Assembly (NCBI GenBank): GCA_929200295.1
Contig: CAKMZE010000089.1
Location: 1-5,620, forward strand
From: an uncultured Alphaproteobacteria bacterium
Lineage (GTDB): Bacteria > Pseudomonadota > Alphaproteobacteria > Rhodobacterales > Rhodobacteraceae
Length of the DNA stretch: 5,620 nt
Reading direction: 5' to 3'
Position 1 is the first letter of the stretch, and every line of letters starts with the position of its first letter. The translations under genes were made by a program, and so were the position numbers. The notes below the pieces were generated by a model that made no database searches, had not been told where the DNA came from, and was given only the letters and a program-made list of their open reading frames with translations. Shown here piece after piece: positions 1 through 5,620 of this stretch.

Positions 1-1305
1 CGCGAGGCAGGTCATAGTGCCTGCCACTATCACGGCGGGATGGACCCTGACGCGCGTCGCGAAGTTGAACGCCGTTTCCAGCAAGAGGATGGGTTGATCG
101 TTGTGGCCACGATCGCCTTTGGTATGGGCATAGATAAGCCCGATATCCGCTGGGTGGCGCATGCCGATTTACCCAAATCGATTGAGAGTTATTATCAGGA
201 AATCGGTCGCGCGGGGCGTGACGGTGCACCCGCTGAAACCCTCACACTCTATGGCCCCGAAGACATCCGTTACAGACGCCAGCAAATTGACGAAGGCTTA
301 GCACCCGCTGAACGCCGATCTGCGGATCATGGGCGGTTGAATGCGTTGCTTGGCCTTGCTGAGGCCTTGCATTGCAGACGTCAGACCCTGCTTGGGTATT
401 TTGGTGAGACGCTATCAGACTGTAAAACCTGTGATTTGTGTGACAAACCCGCAGAGACATTCGATGGGACGACAGCGGTGCGCATGGCGCTTTCTGCGGT
501 TTTGCGGACCGAAGAATGGTTTGGCGCGGGGCATTTGATTGACATTCTCCTTGGTGCAAAAACCGAAAAAATCGCGCAGCGTGGGCATGATCGGCTGCCG
601 ACTTATGGGGTTGGAAAAACCTATGATAAACGCCAATGGCAGGCGGTGTTTCGGCAGATGATGGGCTATGATCTTTTGCGCCCCGATCCTGATCGGCACG
701 GGGCGCTACGGATGACGGATGCTGCATTGCCGCTTTTGCGTGGAGAGGCATCGATTACCCTGCGCAAAGATACGATCCGAACGGCCAAGGGGGCAGGGCC
801 GCAGGTGCGTATGCTAGTGAGCGAAGACGATGCGCCACTGCTCTCTGCGCTGAAAGCAAAGCGTCGCTTTCTTGCCGAGCAAGCCAATGTGCCCGCCTAT
901 ATCATTTTCAATGACCGTAGCTTGATCGAGATGGCAGAAGTGAAGCCAAAGACACTTGATCAAATGGCAGGCATCAGTGGTGTCGGCGCCAAGAAGTTAG
1001 AAAGCTATGGGGCTGCGTTTCTTGACGTGATCGCGGGTGCTGTCGAAGAGATGCATCCTGCAAGACGCAAGCTCGCGGGTCGGGATGCGGGCACGATTTA
1101 TGACCGGCTTTTGCAGGCTCAATCCGAGCTGCGTCATGGGCCGGACGGTGTTGATAAACCCATGAGCCTCACCGCGGGCATGTTGGCCAAGGTTGCCCAG
1201 CTACATGGGGCGGATCACGAACAACTGACACGGGTGATCGGTGATAAATATGCAGAGCGTTTCGGTGCGGCTTTTCTTGAGGTATTGGCCGAGGACGCAT
1301 CTTGA
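1..1305 (+). CDS. recQ: ATP-dependent DNA helicase RecQ, 3' part (N-terminus outside window)
   Basis: RecQ is a 3'-5' superfamily 2 DNA helicase acting in recombination and repair of stalled forks. The reading frame is open from base 1, so the gene starts upstream; 434 residues are visible and the first RecA-like lobe (Walker A, DEAH) is missing. Visible residues 35-45 hold helicase motif V (VATIAFGMGID) and 66-75 motif VI (QEIGRAGRDG, with the arginine finger region). The zinc-binding cysteines are Cys125, Cys141, Cys144 and Cys147, followed by the winged-helix RQC region to about residue 250. An HRDC domain lies at about 280-346, with a GISGVGAKKLESYG hairpin segment. The last 75 residues look like a second, degenerate HRDC unit ending in FGAAFLEVLA. 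The stop is TGA at 1303. No frame disruption is seen and all diagnostic motifs of the visible part are intact. yaaA follows in the same direction after 79 bases. The family call is very secure. Confidence 0.97.
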   Translation, partial: REAGHSACHYHGGMDPDARREVERRFQQEDGLIVVATIAFGMGIDKPDIRWVAHADLPKSIESYYQEIGRAGRDGAPAETLTLYGPEDIRYRRQQIDEGLAPAERRSADHGRLNALLGLAEALHCRRQTLLGYFGETLSDCKTCDLCDKPAETFDGTTAVRMALSAVLRTEEWFGAGHLIDILLGAKTEKIAQRGHDRLPTYGVGKTYDKRQWQAVFRQMMGYDLLRPDPDRHGALRMTDAALPLLRGEASITLRKDTIRTAKGAGPQVRMLVSEDDAPLLSALKAKRRFLAEQANVPAYIIFNDRSLIEMAEVKPKTLDQMAGISGVGAKKLESYGAAFLDVIAGAVEEMHPARRKLAGRDAGTIYDRLLQAQSELRHGPDGVDKPMSLTAGMLAKVAQLHGADHEQLTRVIGDKYAERFGAAFLEVLAEDAS

Positions 1306-1371
1306 ATGATGCCGTGATGGGCTGGTCATTTCAGCCGGGCGTGCTACATCTTTGCTTGTTATAAACCTGCG

Positions 1372-1376
1372 AAAGG
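1372..1376 (+). promoter_or_regulatory. Ribosome binding site of yaaA
   Basis: AAAGG lies 8 bases before the ATG at 1385. It decides the start: an in-frame TTG at 1352 would add 11 residues, but this Shine-Dalgarno-like site lies downstream of it, and the ATG gives the family N-terminus MLTVISPAKS and the usual length. Confidence 0.7.
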
Positions 1377-1384
1377 TCTGCTTT

Positions 1385-2161
1385 ATGCTTACTGTCATAT
1401 CACCGGCAAAATCACTCAATTGGGAGCCTGTCGCATGTGATATGACGTCACCAGATTTTCAGGATGATGCGGTGCGCCTGTCGAAAACGGCTAAGAACCT
1501 CAGTCTGACAGACCTTAAGGGTCTGATGAAAATTTCCGATGATCTGGCAAGGTTGAACAGAGATCGGTTTCGCGCGTTTGAGGCTGATCCTGACCAAACG
1601 TTACTGAGACCTGCGGCCTTTGCATTTAACGGCGACACCTATCAAGGACTGCAAACAAAGACCCTGAATGATGACGATCTTGTATGGGCGCAGACGCATT
1701 TGCGTATTTTGTCTGGGTTATACGGGCTTTTACGACCGCTTGATGCAATGCAGCCTTATCGATTGGAAATGGGAAGTCGCTTGAAAACACGCCGTGGAAA
1801 ATCGCTGTATGATTACTGGGGGCAGCAGCTGTCAAAAGGTCTGAATACGCTCGCTGAGGAAACCGGGGCAGAGGCCCTCGTGAATTGTGCCAGCCAAGAA
1901 TATTTTGGTGCGGTTGATCGTAAAGCTCTAAAACTCTCTGTGATAACGCCGCAATTTATGGAAGTGAAAGACGCGCGCCCGCGTATCGTGAGCTTTTTCG
2001 CCAAACGCGCGCGTGGGGCAATGGCCCGTTTCATGACCCAAAATCGGATCACAGACGCGCAAGACCTGCGCGCCTTTAATCTTGATGGGTATGCGTTTGA
2101 CGCGACCCTGTCTTCAGACGAGAATTTAGTCTTTACGCGCCCATATCCCAAGGCGGTTTAA
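1385..2161 (+). CDS. yaaA: Peroxide stress resistance protein YaaA (DUF328/UPF0246 family)
   Basis: The product is 258 aa, the same length as Escherichia coli YaaA. Family hallmarks are the N-terminal ISPAKSL at residues 5-11, FNGDTYQGL at 81-89, the central block RILSGLYGLLRPLD at 107-120 followed by PYRLEMG (124-130), LVNCASQEYF at 165-174 and GYAFD near the C-terminus (235-239). In E. coli YaaA is induced through OxyR during hydrogen peroxide stress and limits free intracellular iron and so Fenton damage to DNA; structural work on the family points to DNA binding. It is a cytoplasmic protein with no signal peptide or membrane segment here. The gap to recQ is 79 bases; a TATAAA at 1360-1365 could be a -10 element, but I see no good -35 hexamer and no recognisable OxyR site, so its own promoter is uncertain and read-through from recQ is possible. 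It converges with the minus-strand gene that ends at 2183. Confidence 0.95.
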   Translation: MLTVISPAKSLNWEPVACDMTSPDFQDDAVRLSKTAKNLSLTDLKGLMKISDDLARLNRDRFRAFEADPDQTLLRPAAFAFNGDTYQGLQTKTLNDDDLVWAQTHLRILSGLYGLLRPLDAMQPYRLEMGSRLKTRRGKSLYDYWGQQLSKGLNTLAEETGAEALVNCASQEYFGAVDRKALKLSVITPQFMEVKDARPRIVSFFAKRARGAMARFMTQNRITDAQDLRAFNLDGYAFDATLSSDENLVFTRPYPKAV

Positions 2162-2203
2162 ACAAAGCACCCATTGCGCGTCTTATACCGCAGATGGGGG
2201 TGC
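2160..2203 (-). terminator. Candidate intrinsic terminator of the TerB-like gene
   Basis: Arm 2167-2178 (GCACCCATTGCG on the plus strand) pairs with 2189-2203 through 12 base pairs interrupted by a one-base and a two-base bulge, with a 10-base loop. On the minus strand the hairpin is followed at once by TTTGTTT (2166 to 2160), as expected for an intrinsic terminator reading leftwards. The hairpin contains the TAA of the TerB-like gene (2183-2185) in its loop. On the plus strand it is followed by AAGGCTG without a T run, so it is unlikely to end yaaA transcription efficiently. The bulges make the call moderate. Confidence 0.5.
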
Positions 2204-2845
2204 AAGGCTGATATCACGCGTTGTGGTTTTTTGCCTTGGTGGCGCTCTCTGCGCCTCAAGGACTTCATTTGAAATCATATCGGTTTGGCCGAAATGGCGT
2301 GCGAGATCTCTGATAAAGCTATAGGCCTTAGGGTTATGCTCTGTATCAGAGGCAGCAACCATCACCGCAGCTTGCAATAAAACCTTGCGCTCAGAGTCAG
2401 AGAGATTTTGCGAAAGCTTGGTAATGTTCAATTGAGCCTTAGAGCTGTTTTGAAACGCTTCAATATGGGACGGCAAAATGTCGGTATGATAAATGTCATG
2501 AAACACACGGCAAATGGTTTCGATTTTCGCATCGCTTAATGGTTTATCTGCATCAGCTGTATGGCACATCACGTCAATGAGAGCCTCTAAGAAGCTGTGG
2601 CGTTTGCTGACAGAGTCTTTTTTGAAGTTACTGCCAAGGGCATCGATATTTTTACGTACTTTGATAAATGGAGATAAAATAAGGATGGCAAATGCTAAAA
2701 TAATTAAGCTGACTGCACTGCCAGGAATAGAAAACATAATGAATGACTCAGATAATGGTTCTGTTGCAGGTAACGCTGCAACACGTGTTTGTGTGAGTAT
2801 AATAAATGCTGTGGATAGAAACAGCAAAGGCGAGAATTGTCTCAT
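2183..2845 (-). CDS. Membrane-anchored protein with TerB-like domain, function unknown
   Basis: This 220-aa protein is not one I can name. Residues 5-24 form a hydrophobic signal-like segment with a possible cleavage site around VAALPA (22-27). A second hydrophobic segment at about 40-61 is followed by KVRK, which by the positive-inside rule places the rest in the cytoplasm. Residues about 85-190 are helical and resemble the TerB/DjlA-like family: an acidic turn TADADKPLSDAKIE (96-109) and a second repeat VMVAASDTEHNPKAYSFIRD (161-180), the arrangement seen in TerB domains where acidic turns can bind metal. The last 30 residues are polar and proline-rich, probably disordered. The ATG at 2845 has AGG 8 bases upstream (2854-2856). 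Hand counts give 17/60 G+C at 2641-2700 and 21/60 at 2701-2760, against 39/60 in lpdA at 3661-3720, so the 5' part is unusually A+T-rich for the window. That the gene is real is likely; the TerB assignment is by pattern only and no tellurite phenotype should be assumed. Confidence 0.78.
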   Translation of the reverse strand: MRQFSPLLFLSTAFIILTQTRVAALPATEPLSESFIMFSIPGSAVSLIILAFAILILSPFIKVRKNIDALGSNFKKDSVSKRHSFLEALIDVMCHTADADKPLSDAKIETICRVFHDIYHTDILPSHIEAFQNSSKAQLNITKLSQNLSDSERKVLLQAAVMVAASDTEHNPKAYSFIRDLARHFGQTDMISNEVLEAQRAPPRQKTTTRDISLAPPSAV

Positions 2846-2877
2846 AACATCGACCTAGTTTAACAAGTATTACATGC

Positions 2878-2891
2878 TTAATTTGCATTAA
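2878..2891. repeat. Short A/T-rich inverted repeat upstream of the TerB-like gene
   Basis: TTAAT-TTGC-ATTAA is a perfect 5-base inverted repeat with a 4-base centre, located 33-46 bases upstream of the start codon at 2845, within the 111-base gap after the small membrane gene. The position would suit an operator for the leftward gene, but an A/T-rich palindrome of this size occurs often by chance, and no convincing -35/-10 pair is seen around it. Confidence 0.25.
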
Positions 2892-2956
2892 CTTTGTGGC
2901 AGTACTGTGAAACATCTTCGGCAAATCCGGGGCGTTTAAGAATATACAGATCATGA

Positions 2957-3256
2957 TTAGGACAGGTCAAATCGGCTGAGAAACCATAAGAATAATGGAA
3001 TTTCGATGATGATAAGCGTGACGATAGAAAAGACTAACCAGTTGGTTTCAAAGAAAACGAGCGTGAAACTTTGATCGGTGCCCCAAAATAACGCACCCGC
3101 CAGAAGAAGCGCCATACATGAGATAACCGCATCGCGAAATGTAATGGCTGCGATCGTTTTCTCAGTAAGTGCAGGATATGCCCAAAAATAGGCATACCCC
3201 ATGAGCGCCGCGTTGGTAACCAAGATAATCTGTTCCTGATTCAGAGATAAAATCAT
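2957..3256 (-). CDS. Small three-helix membrane protein downstream of lpdA, function unknown
   Basis: From the ATG at 3256 this encodes 99 aa with three hydrophobic segments at about residues 9-30, 42-59 and 68-93 and a short charged end (SRFDLS). No cysteine pair, catalytic motif or known family signature is recognised. The start lies 7 bases after the lpdA stop and has no clear Shine-Dalgarno sequence, so translation may be coupled to lpdA. The frame stays open into lpdA: a GTG at 3286 would add 10 residues and overlap lpdA by 23 bases, and upstream ATGs at 3340 and 3397 exist. Residues encoded inside lpdA (rich in His, Arg and Pro) look like shadow translation, so I prefer 3256. The stop is TAA at 2957-2959 and no clear terminator follows. 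Reality as a gene is supported by coherent membrane topology, position and absence of a competing frame. The function is unknown. Confidence 0.75.
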   Translation of the reverse strand: MILSLNQEQIILVTNAALMGYAYFWAYPALTEKTIAAITFRDAVISCMALLLAGALFWGTDQSFTLVFFETNWLVFSIVTLIIIEIPLFLWFLSRFDLS

Positions 3257-3263
3257 ATCATCA

Positions 3264-4652
3264 CTACATATGAATTGCGCCGTCACCGCATGCCAATGCT
3301 GCCTCGCGCACGGCTTCAGAATATGTGGGGTGCGCATGACATGTGCGCGCGATATCCTCTGCTGCGGCCCCAAATTCCATGGCGACACAGACCTCATGGA
3401 TCAGATCGCCGGCCATGGGGCCGATAATATGCGCACCAAGGATGCGGTCGGTCTGCGCATCGGCAAGCAGTTTTACGAACCCATCGCCTGCAAAATTAGC
3501 TTTCGCGCGTCCATTCCCCATAAACGAGAATTTTCCAACCTTATAAGCGCGGCCCTCTTCTTTGAGCTGCTCTTCGGTTTTGCCGACTGTGCCGACTTCG
3601 GGGTGGGTGTAGATCACACCGGGGATTACATCATAATTCACATGTGGGTGTTGGCCTGCGATCCCCTCGGCGACGGCCATGCCTTCGTCTTCGGCCTTAT
3701 GAGCGAGCATTGGGCCTGCGATAGCATCGCCGATGGCATAAATGCCTGCAATATTCGTGGCATAGTTTGCATCTGTGATAATCTGCCCGCGATCAGAGAG
3801 TGTAACCCCCAGCGCTTCAAGCCCAAGCCCGTCAGTATAGGGCTTGCGCCCGGTCGCCACGAGCACAGTATCAGCGGTGAGGTCATGCGCGCTATCATCT
3901 TTGCGAAGCTGATAGCTCACGGTGGCTTTTTTGTTTTTGACCGTCACGCTTTGAACTGCGGCACCCAATTGGAATTTGATCCCCTGTTTGGTGAGCAATT
4001 TCTGGAAGCTGCGCGCAACCTCTGTGTCCATGCCCGGCGTGATCGCATCAAGATATTCAATGACCGTGACGTCAGAGCCAAGCCGCGCATAAACCGACCC
4101 GAGCTCGAGCCCAATGACGCCCGCACCGATGACCACCAGTGATTTCGGAATTTTACCAAGCTCAAGAGCGCCTGTTGATGTCACAACAATTTTTTCATCA
4201 ACTTCGATCCCGGGCAGTGTTGATGGCTCTGATCCACTGGCGACAATAATATGCTTTGCTGAGTGGGTTTCATCGCCCACCTTGACCTGACCGGCAGCTG
4301 GGATGGACCCCCAGCCTTTGAGCCAATCGATCTTGTTCTTTTTCATCAAGAACTCAACACCACCCGTGTTTTGGCCAATGACGGTGTCTTTATACGCTTT
4401 CATCGCGTCCCAATCGACGGAGGGCGCCTTACCCTTTAGGCCCATGGCGGCAAAATTATGCTCGGCTTCGTGCAGCATATGCGAGGCATGCAGCAAGGCC
4501 TTAGATGGGATGCACCCAACGTTCAGGCATGTGCCGCCAAGCGTTTCGCGCCCCTCAACGATTGCGGTTTTCAGGCCGAGCTGAGCGCAGCGAATAGCGC
4601 AAACATAGCCGCCGGGGCCAGAGCCGATCACGATGACATCGTAGCTGGACAT
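3264..4652 (-). CDS. lpdA: Dihydrolipoyl dehydrogenase (E3)
   Basis: This 462-aa flavoprotein reoxidises the dihydrolipoyl arm of E2 with NAD+ in 2-oxo acid dehydrogenase complexes; the adjacent sucB-type E2 makes 2-oxoglutarate dehydrogenase its obvious partner, although an E3 may be shared with other complexes. The FAD-binding GSGPGGYVCA is at residues 10-19, and the redox disulphide is Cys42 and Cys47 in GGTCLNVGCIPSKALLHAS (39-57). The NAD-binding Rossmann motif GAGVIGLELG is at 176-185, the second FAD contact ATGRKP at 266-271 and GIYAIGDA at 303-310. The dimerisation domain carries the His-Glu pair His441/Glu446 in HAHPTYSE (439-446), which comes from the opposite subunit. The length is normal and all catalytic residues are present. 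The ATG at 4652 is preceded by AAGGAA 8 bases upstream. The MAPEG gene lies 74 bases upstream and a small membrane protein 7 bases downstream. Confidence 0.98.
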   Translation of the reverse strand: MSSYDVIVIGSGPGGYVCAIRCAQLGLKTAIVEGRETLGGTCLNVGCIPSKALLHASHMLHEAEHNFAAMGLKGKAPSVDWDAMKAYKDTVIGQNTGGVEFLMKKNKIDWLKGWGSIPAAGQVKVGDETHSAKHIIVASGSEPSTLPGIEVDEKIVVTSTGALELGKIPKSLVVIGAGVIGLELGSVYARLGSDVTVIEYLDAITPGMDTEVARSFQKLLTKQGIKFQLGAAVQSVTVKNKKATVSYQLRKDDSAHDLTADTVLVATGRKPYTDGLGLEALGVTLSDRGQIITDANYATNIAGIYAIGDAIAGPMLAHKAEDEGMAVAEGIAGQHPHVNYDVIPGVIYTHPEVGTVGKTEEQLKEEGRAYKVGKFSFMGNGRAKANFAGDGFVKLLADAQTDRILGAHIIGPMAGDLIHEVCVAMEFGAAAEDIARTCHAHPTYSEAVREAALACGDGAIHM

Positions 4653-4660
4653 AGGTGTGT

Positions 4661-4666
4661 TTCCTT
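4661..4666 (-). promoter_or_regulatory. Ribosome binding site of lpdA
   Basis: On the minus strand AAAAAGGAA gives a good Shine-Dalgarno match, AAGGAA, 8 bases before the ATG at 4652. It is the strongest ribosome binding site in the window, and it gives lpdA its own initiation rather than coupling to the gene before it. Confidence 0.75.
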
Positions 4667-4673
4667 TTTGCTA

Positions 4674-4707
4674 GCAGGCGGTGGCGTGATAGGCGTATAT
4701 CACCTGC
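4674..4707. repeat. Intercistronic inverted repeat between the MAPEG gene and lpdA
   Basis: GTGATA (4686-4691) and TATCAC (4698-4703) form a perfect 6-base inverted repeat around GGCGTA. GCAG (4674-4677) and CTGC (4704-4707) extend the stem by 4 pairs past an 8-base one-sided bulge. It lies in the 74-base gap before lpdA, just upstream of the lpdA ribosome binding site, and is not followed by a T run on either strand, so it is not a standard terminator. It could be an RNA processing or stabilising stem or a protein binding site; chance is also possible. Confidence 0.4.
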
Positions 4708-4726
4708 GGTACCGGGTCGGATAAAA

Positions 4727-5137
4727 TTAGATAAAAGTTGATAATAACATAAGCATGGTGGCGAGAAAGCCAACAAGCCAGATGAAAGACCGCCAAGGCA
4801 CCCAGCCAAAGTAATAGGCGGGGATATATAGAACCCGCGCGGTTAGATAGGTCCATGCGCAGATCGCGGAAAAGGCCGTGGTGCGATCCCCAAGGACAAG
4901 CACGACAACGGCGAGCGTAAAGAGGATCAACCCCTCAAAGTGGTTATTCAATGCCCTGTAGAGCCTGCCCACCTTAGGTGAGAGAAGATCAGCGATAGGC
5001 TTGCCAAGCCTTGCGTTGTCACGCGGCGACATTGTTTTGCCTGGGCCAAGCTCAAGATTCGCGGGTATTGCCATCAGGACAAACTGTAGCCCTTGTAGGA
5101 GCCCCGCAAATACAAGCACTTTGAGTTCGGGGATCAT
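4727..5137 (-). CDS. MAPEG family membrane protein
   Basis: The 136-aa product has four predicted membrane helices at about residues 5-25, 64-83, 86-108 and 115-135. The MAPEG signature is visible: RLYRALNNHFEGL at 58-70 (the R..RA..NH.E.. motif at the start of helix 2) and ARVLYIPAYYFGWVPWRS at 100-117, corresponding to the R..Y...Y.......R segment. MAPEG proteins in animals are glutathione transferases and eicosanoid enzymes; in bacteria most are uncharacterised, so no substrate is claimed. The ATG at 5137 has only a weak purine-rich GAAAGAAA upstream; an ATG at 5145 is out of frame. The gene sits 43 bases after the sucB stop and 74 bases before lpdA in the same direction, so it is probably part of that operon. 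Nothing in the sequence links it mechanistically to the dehydrogenase. Confidence 0.9.
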   Translation of the reverse strand: MIPELKVLVFAGLLQGLQFVLMAIPANLELGPGKTMSPRDNARLGKPIADLLSPKVGRLYRALNNHFEGLILFTLAVVVLVLGDRTTAFSAICAWTYLTARVLYIPAYYFGWVPWRSFIWLVGFLATMLMLLSTFI

Positions 5138-5180
5138 GGTCGCATTTCTTTCGTGATACGTTGATCGCGCATGTTTGTGG

Positions 5181-5620
5181 CTATAGGTCCATTAATAACC
5201 GGCGTGGGTCTTCGAGCGCCTCTTTCACACGGACGAGGAAGGTCACAGCGCCTTTGCCATCGACGATGCGGTGGTCATATGACAGTGCAAGATACATCAT
5301 TGGGCGGATCACGACCTCACCATTGATCGCCATGGGGCGGTCTTGGATCTTGTGCATCCCCAGAATACCTGATTGCGGTGGGTTCAAAATCGGCGAGGAC
5401 ATCAGCGAGCCGTAAACGCCACCGTTTGAGATGGTAAACGTGCCGCCTTGCATTTCTGCCATGCTCAGTTTGCCATCGCGCGCGCGCGCGCCTTTTTCGG
5501 CAATGGCTTTTTCGATCGTGGCAAAGGACATTGCATCGGCGTCATTGATCACGGGCACGACAAGCCCAGTTGGGGTGCCTGCGGCGATCCCCATATTGAC
5601 ATAGCTTTTATAGACAATAT
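5181..5620 (-). CDS. sucB: 2-oxoglutarate dehydrogenase E2 (dihydrolipoyl succinyltransferase), 3' part
   Basis: The gene, also called odhB, runs off the right edge; 145 complete C-terminal residues are visible, beginning IVYKSYVNMGIAAGTPTG. They form the end of the catalytic domain, which transfers the succinyl group from the lipoyl arm to CoA. TFTISNGGVYGS (visible residues 60-71) and SPILNPPQSGILGMHKIQ (75-92) are typical of E2 enzymes. SYDHRIVDG (113-121) carries the catalytic His116 and Asp120. The form YLALSYDHRIVDG together with the ending VRVKEALEDPRRLLMDL matches succinyltransferases better than acetyltransferases, and lpdA nearby agrees. The lipoyl and E1/E3-binding domains, and the start, are outside the window. 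The stop is TAG at 5181-5183. Residues near ARARDG are encoded by an uninterrupted CG run; the frame stays intact across it. Confidence 0.96.
   Translation of the reverse strand, partial: IVYKSYVNMGIAAGTPTGLVVPVINDADAMSFATIEKAIAEKGARARDGKLSMAEMQGGTFTISNGGVYGSLMSSPILNPPQSGILGMHKIQDRPMAINGEVVIRPMMYLALSYDHRIVDGKGAVTFLVRVKEALEDPRRLLMDL
5477..5491. repeat. (CG)7 dinucleotide run inside sucB
   Basis: Fifteen bases of strictly alternating C and G lie within the coding sequence, where on the minus strand they encode the ARA of KGARARDGK. Such runs can slip during replication and can adopt Z-DNA, but here the reading frame is intact and the encoded residues fit the family. Confidence 0.9.

Noticed and set aside
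242..751. Minus-strand open frame of 169 codons opposite recQ
   Set aside because: It is antisense to conserved RecQ RQC coding sequence, with low-complexity His/Arg/Pro-rich translation and no recognisable family.
1320..1336. GGCTG/CAGCC stem with a 7-base loop after recQ as a terminator
   Set aside because: It has only five base pairs and no T run follows, so it is too weak to call.
1352..1384. TTG at 1352 as the yaaA start
   Set aside because: The ribosome binding site at 1372-1376 lies downstream of it, and the ATG at 1385 yields the family N-terminus and the 258-aa length of E. coli YaaA.
2748..2954. Minus-strand open frame of 68 codons overlapping the start of the TerB-like gene
   Set aside because: It overlaps the better-supported gene in another frame, its composition is Cys/Thr/Ile-rich without a pattern, and it has no clear ribosome binding site.
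2900..2956. Terminator after the small membrane gene
   Set aside because: The bases after the stop at 2957 contain only a 3-base-pair stem (CGG/CCG) and no hairpin with a T run on the minus strand.
3270..4142. Long plus-strand open frame of 290 codons opposite lpdA
   Set aside because: It lies wholly antisense to a gene with all Lpd motifs intact. Its translation is rich in Cys, His and Arg without any domain logic, typical of a shadow frame in a moderately G+C-rich gene.
4707..4714. CGGTACCG palindrome in the gap before lpdA
   Set aside because: An 8-base perfect palindrome with no spacer is expected by chance at this scale and has no associated promoter elements.

Overview
The window looks like an ordinary chromosomal segment of an alphaproteobacterium, most likely a Rhodobacterales (Roseobacter-type) species. 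The evidence is the character of the RecQ, SucB and dihydrolipoyl dehydrogenase proteins (for example the Lpd C-terminus ALACGDGAIHM) and a MAPEG-type membrane gene sitting between the 2-oxoglutarate dehydrogenase E2 and E3 genes. The family calls are secure, but the taxonomic call is from recognition of protein style only and no genus is claimed. I see no mobile element, CRISPR array, tRNA or rRNA.

Left part, plus strand (1-2161): the 3' two thirds of recQ, a DNA helicase cut by the window start, is followed after 79 bases by a complete yaaA (peroxide-stress protein, 258 aa from an ATG at 1385). Both belong to DNA maintenance and damage avoidance. The two genes may be co-transcribed, but this is not proven.

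Middle (2162-2956): a minus-strand gene converges on yaaA. It encodes a 220-aa membrane-anchored protein with a TerB-like helical domain. Its function is unknown and it is visibly richer in A+T than its neighbours. A bulged hairpin that spans its stop codon and is followed by a T-rich stretch is a candidate terminator. The 111 bases upstream (2846-2956) hold its leader and a small A/T-rich inverted repeat.

Right part, minus strand (2957-5620), read from right to left: the 3' end of sucB/odhB (E2 of 2-oxoglutarate dehydrogenase, cut by the window end), a four-helix MAPEG-family membrane protein, a complete lpdA (E3, dihydrolipoyl dehydrogenase) and a 99-aa three-helix membrane protein of unknown function starting 7 bases after lpdA. 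Spacings of 43, 74 and 7 bases and common orientation suggest one operon. E2 carries the succinyl group to CoA and Lpd reoxidises the E2 lipoyl arm with NAD+, so these two act in the same TCA-cycle complex. The roles of the two membrane proteins in this unit are not evident.

I found no clearly new system. The points most worth a second look are the two uncharacterised membrane proteins, the MAPEG gene inside the dehydrogenase operon, the second HRDC-like repeat of RecQ and the intercistronic inverted repeat upstream of lpdA.
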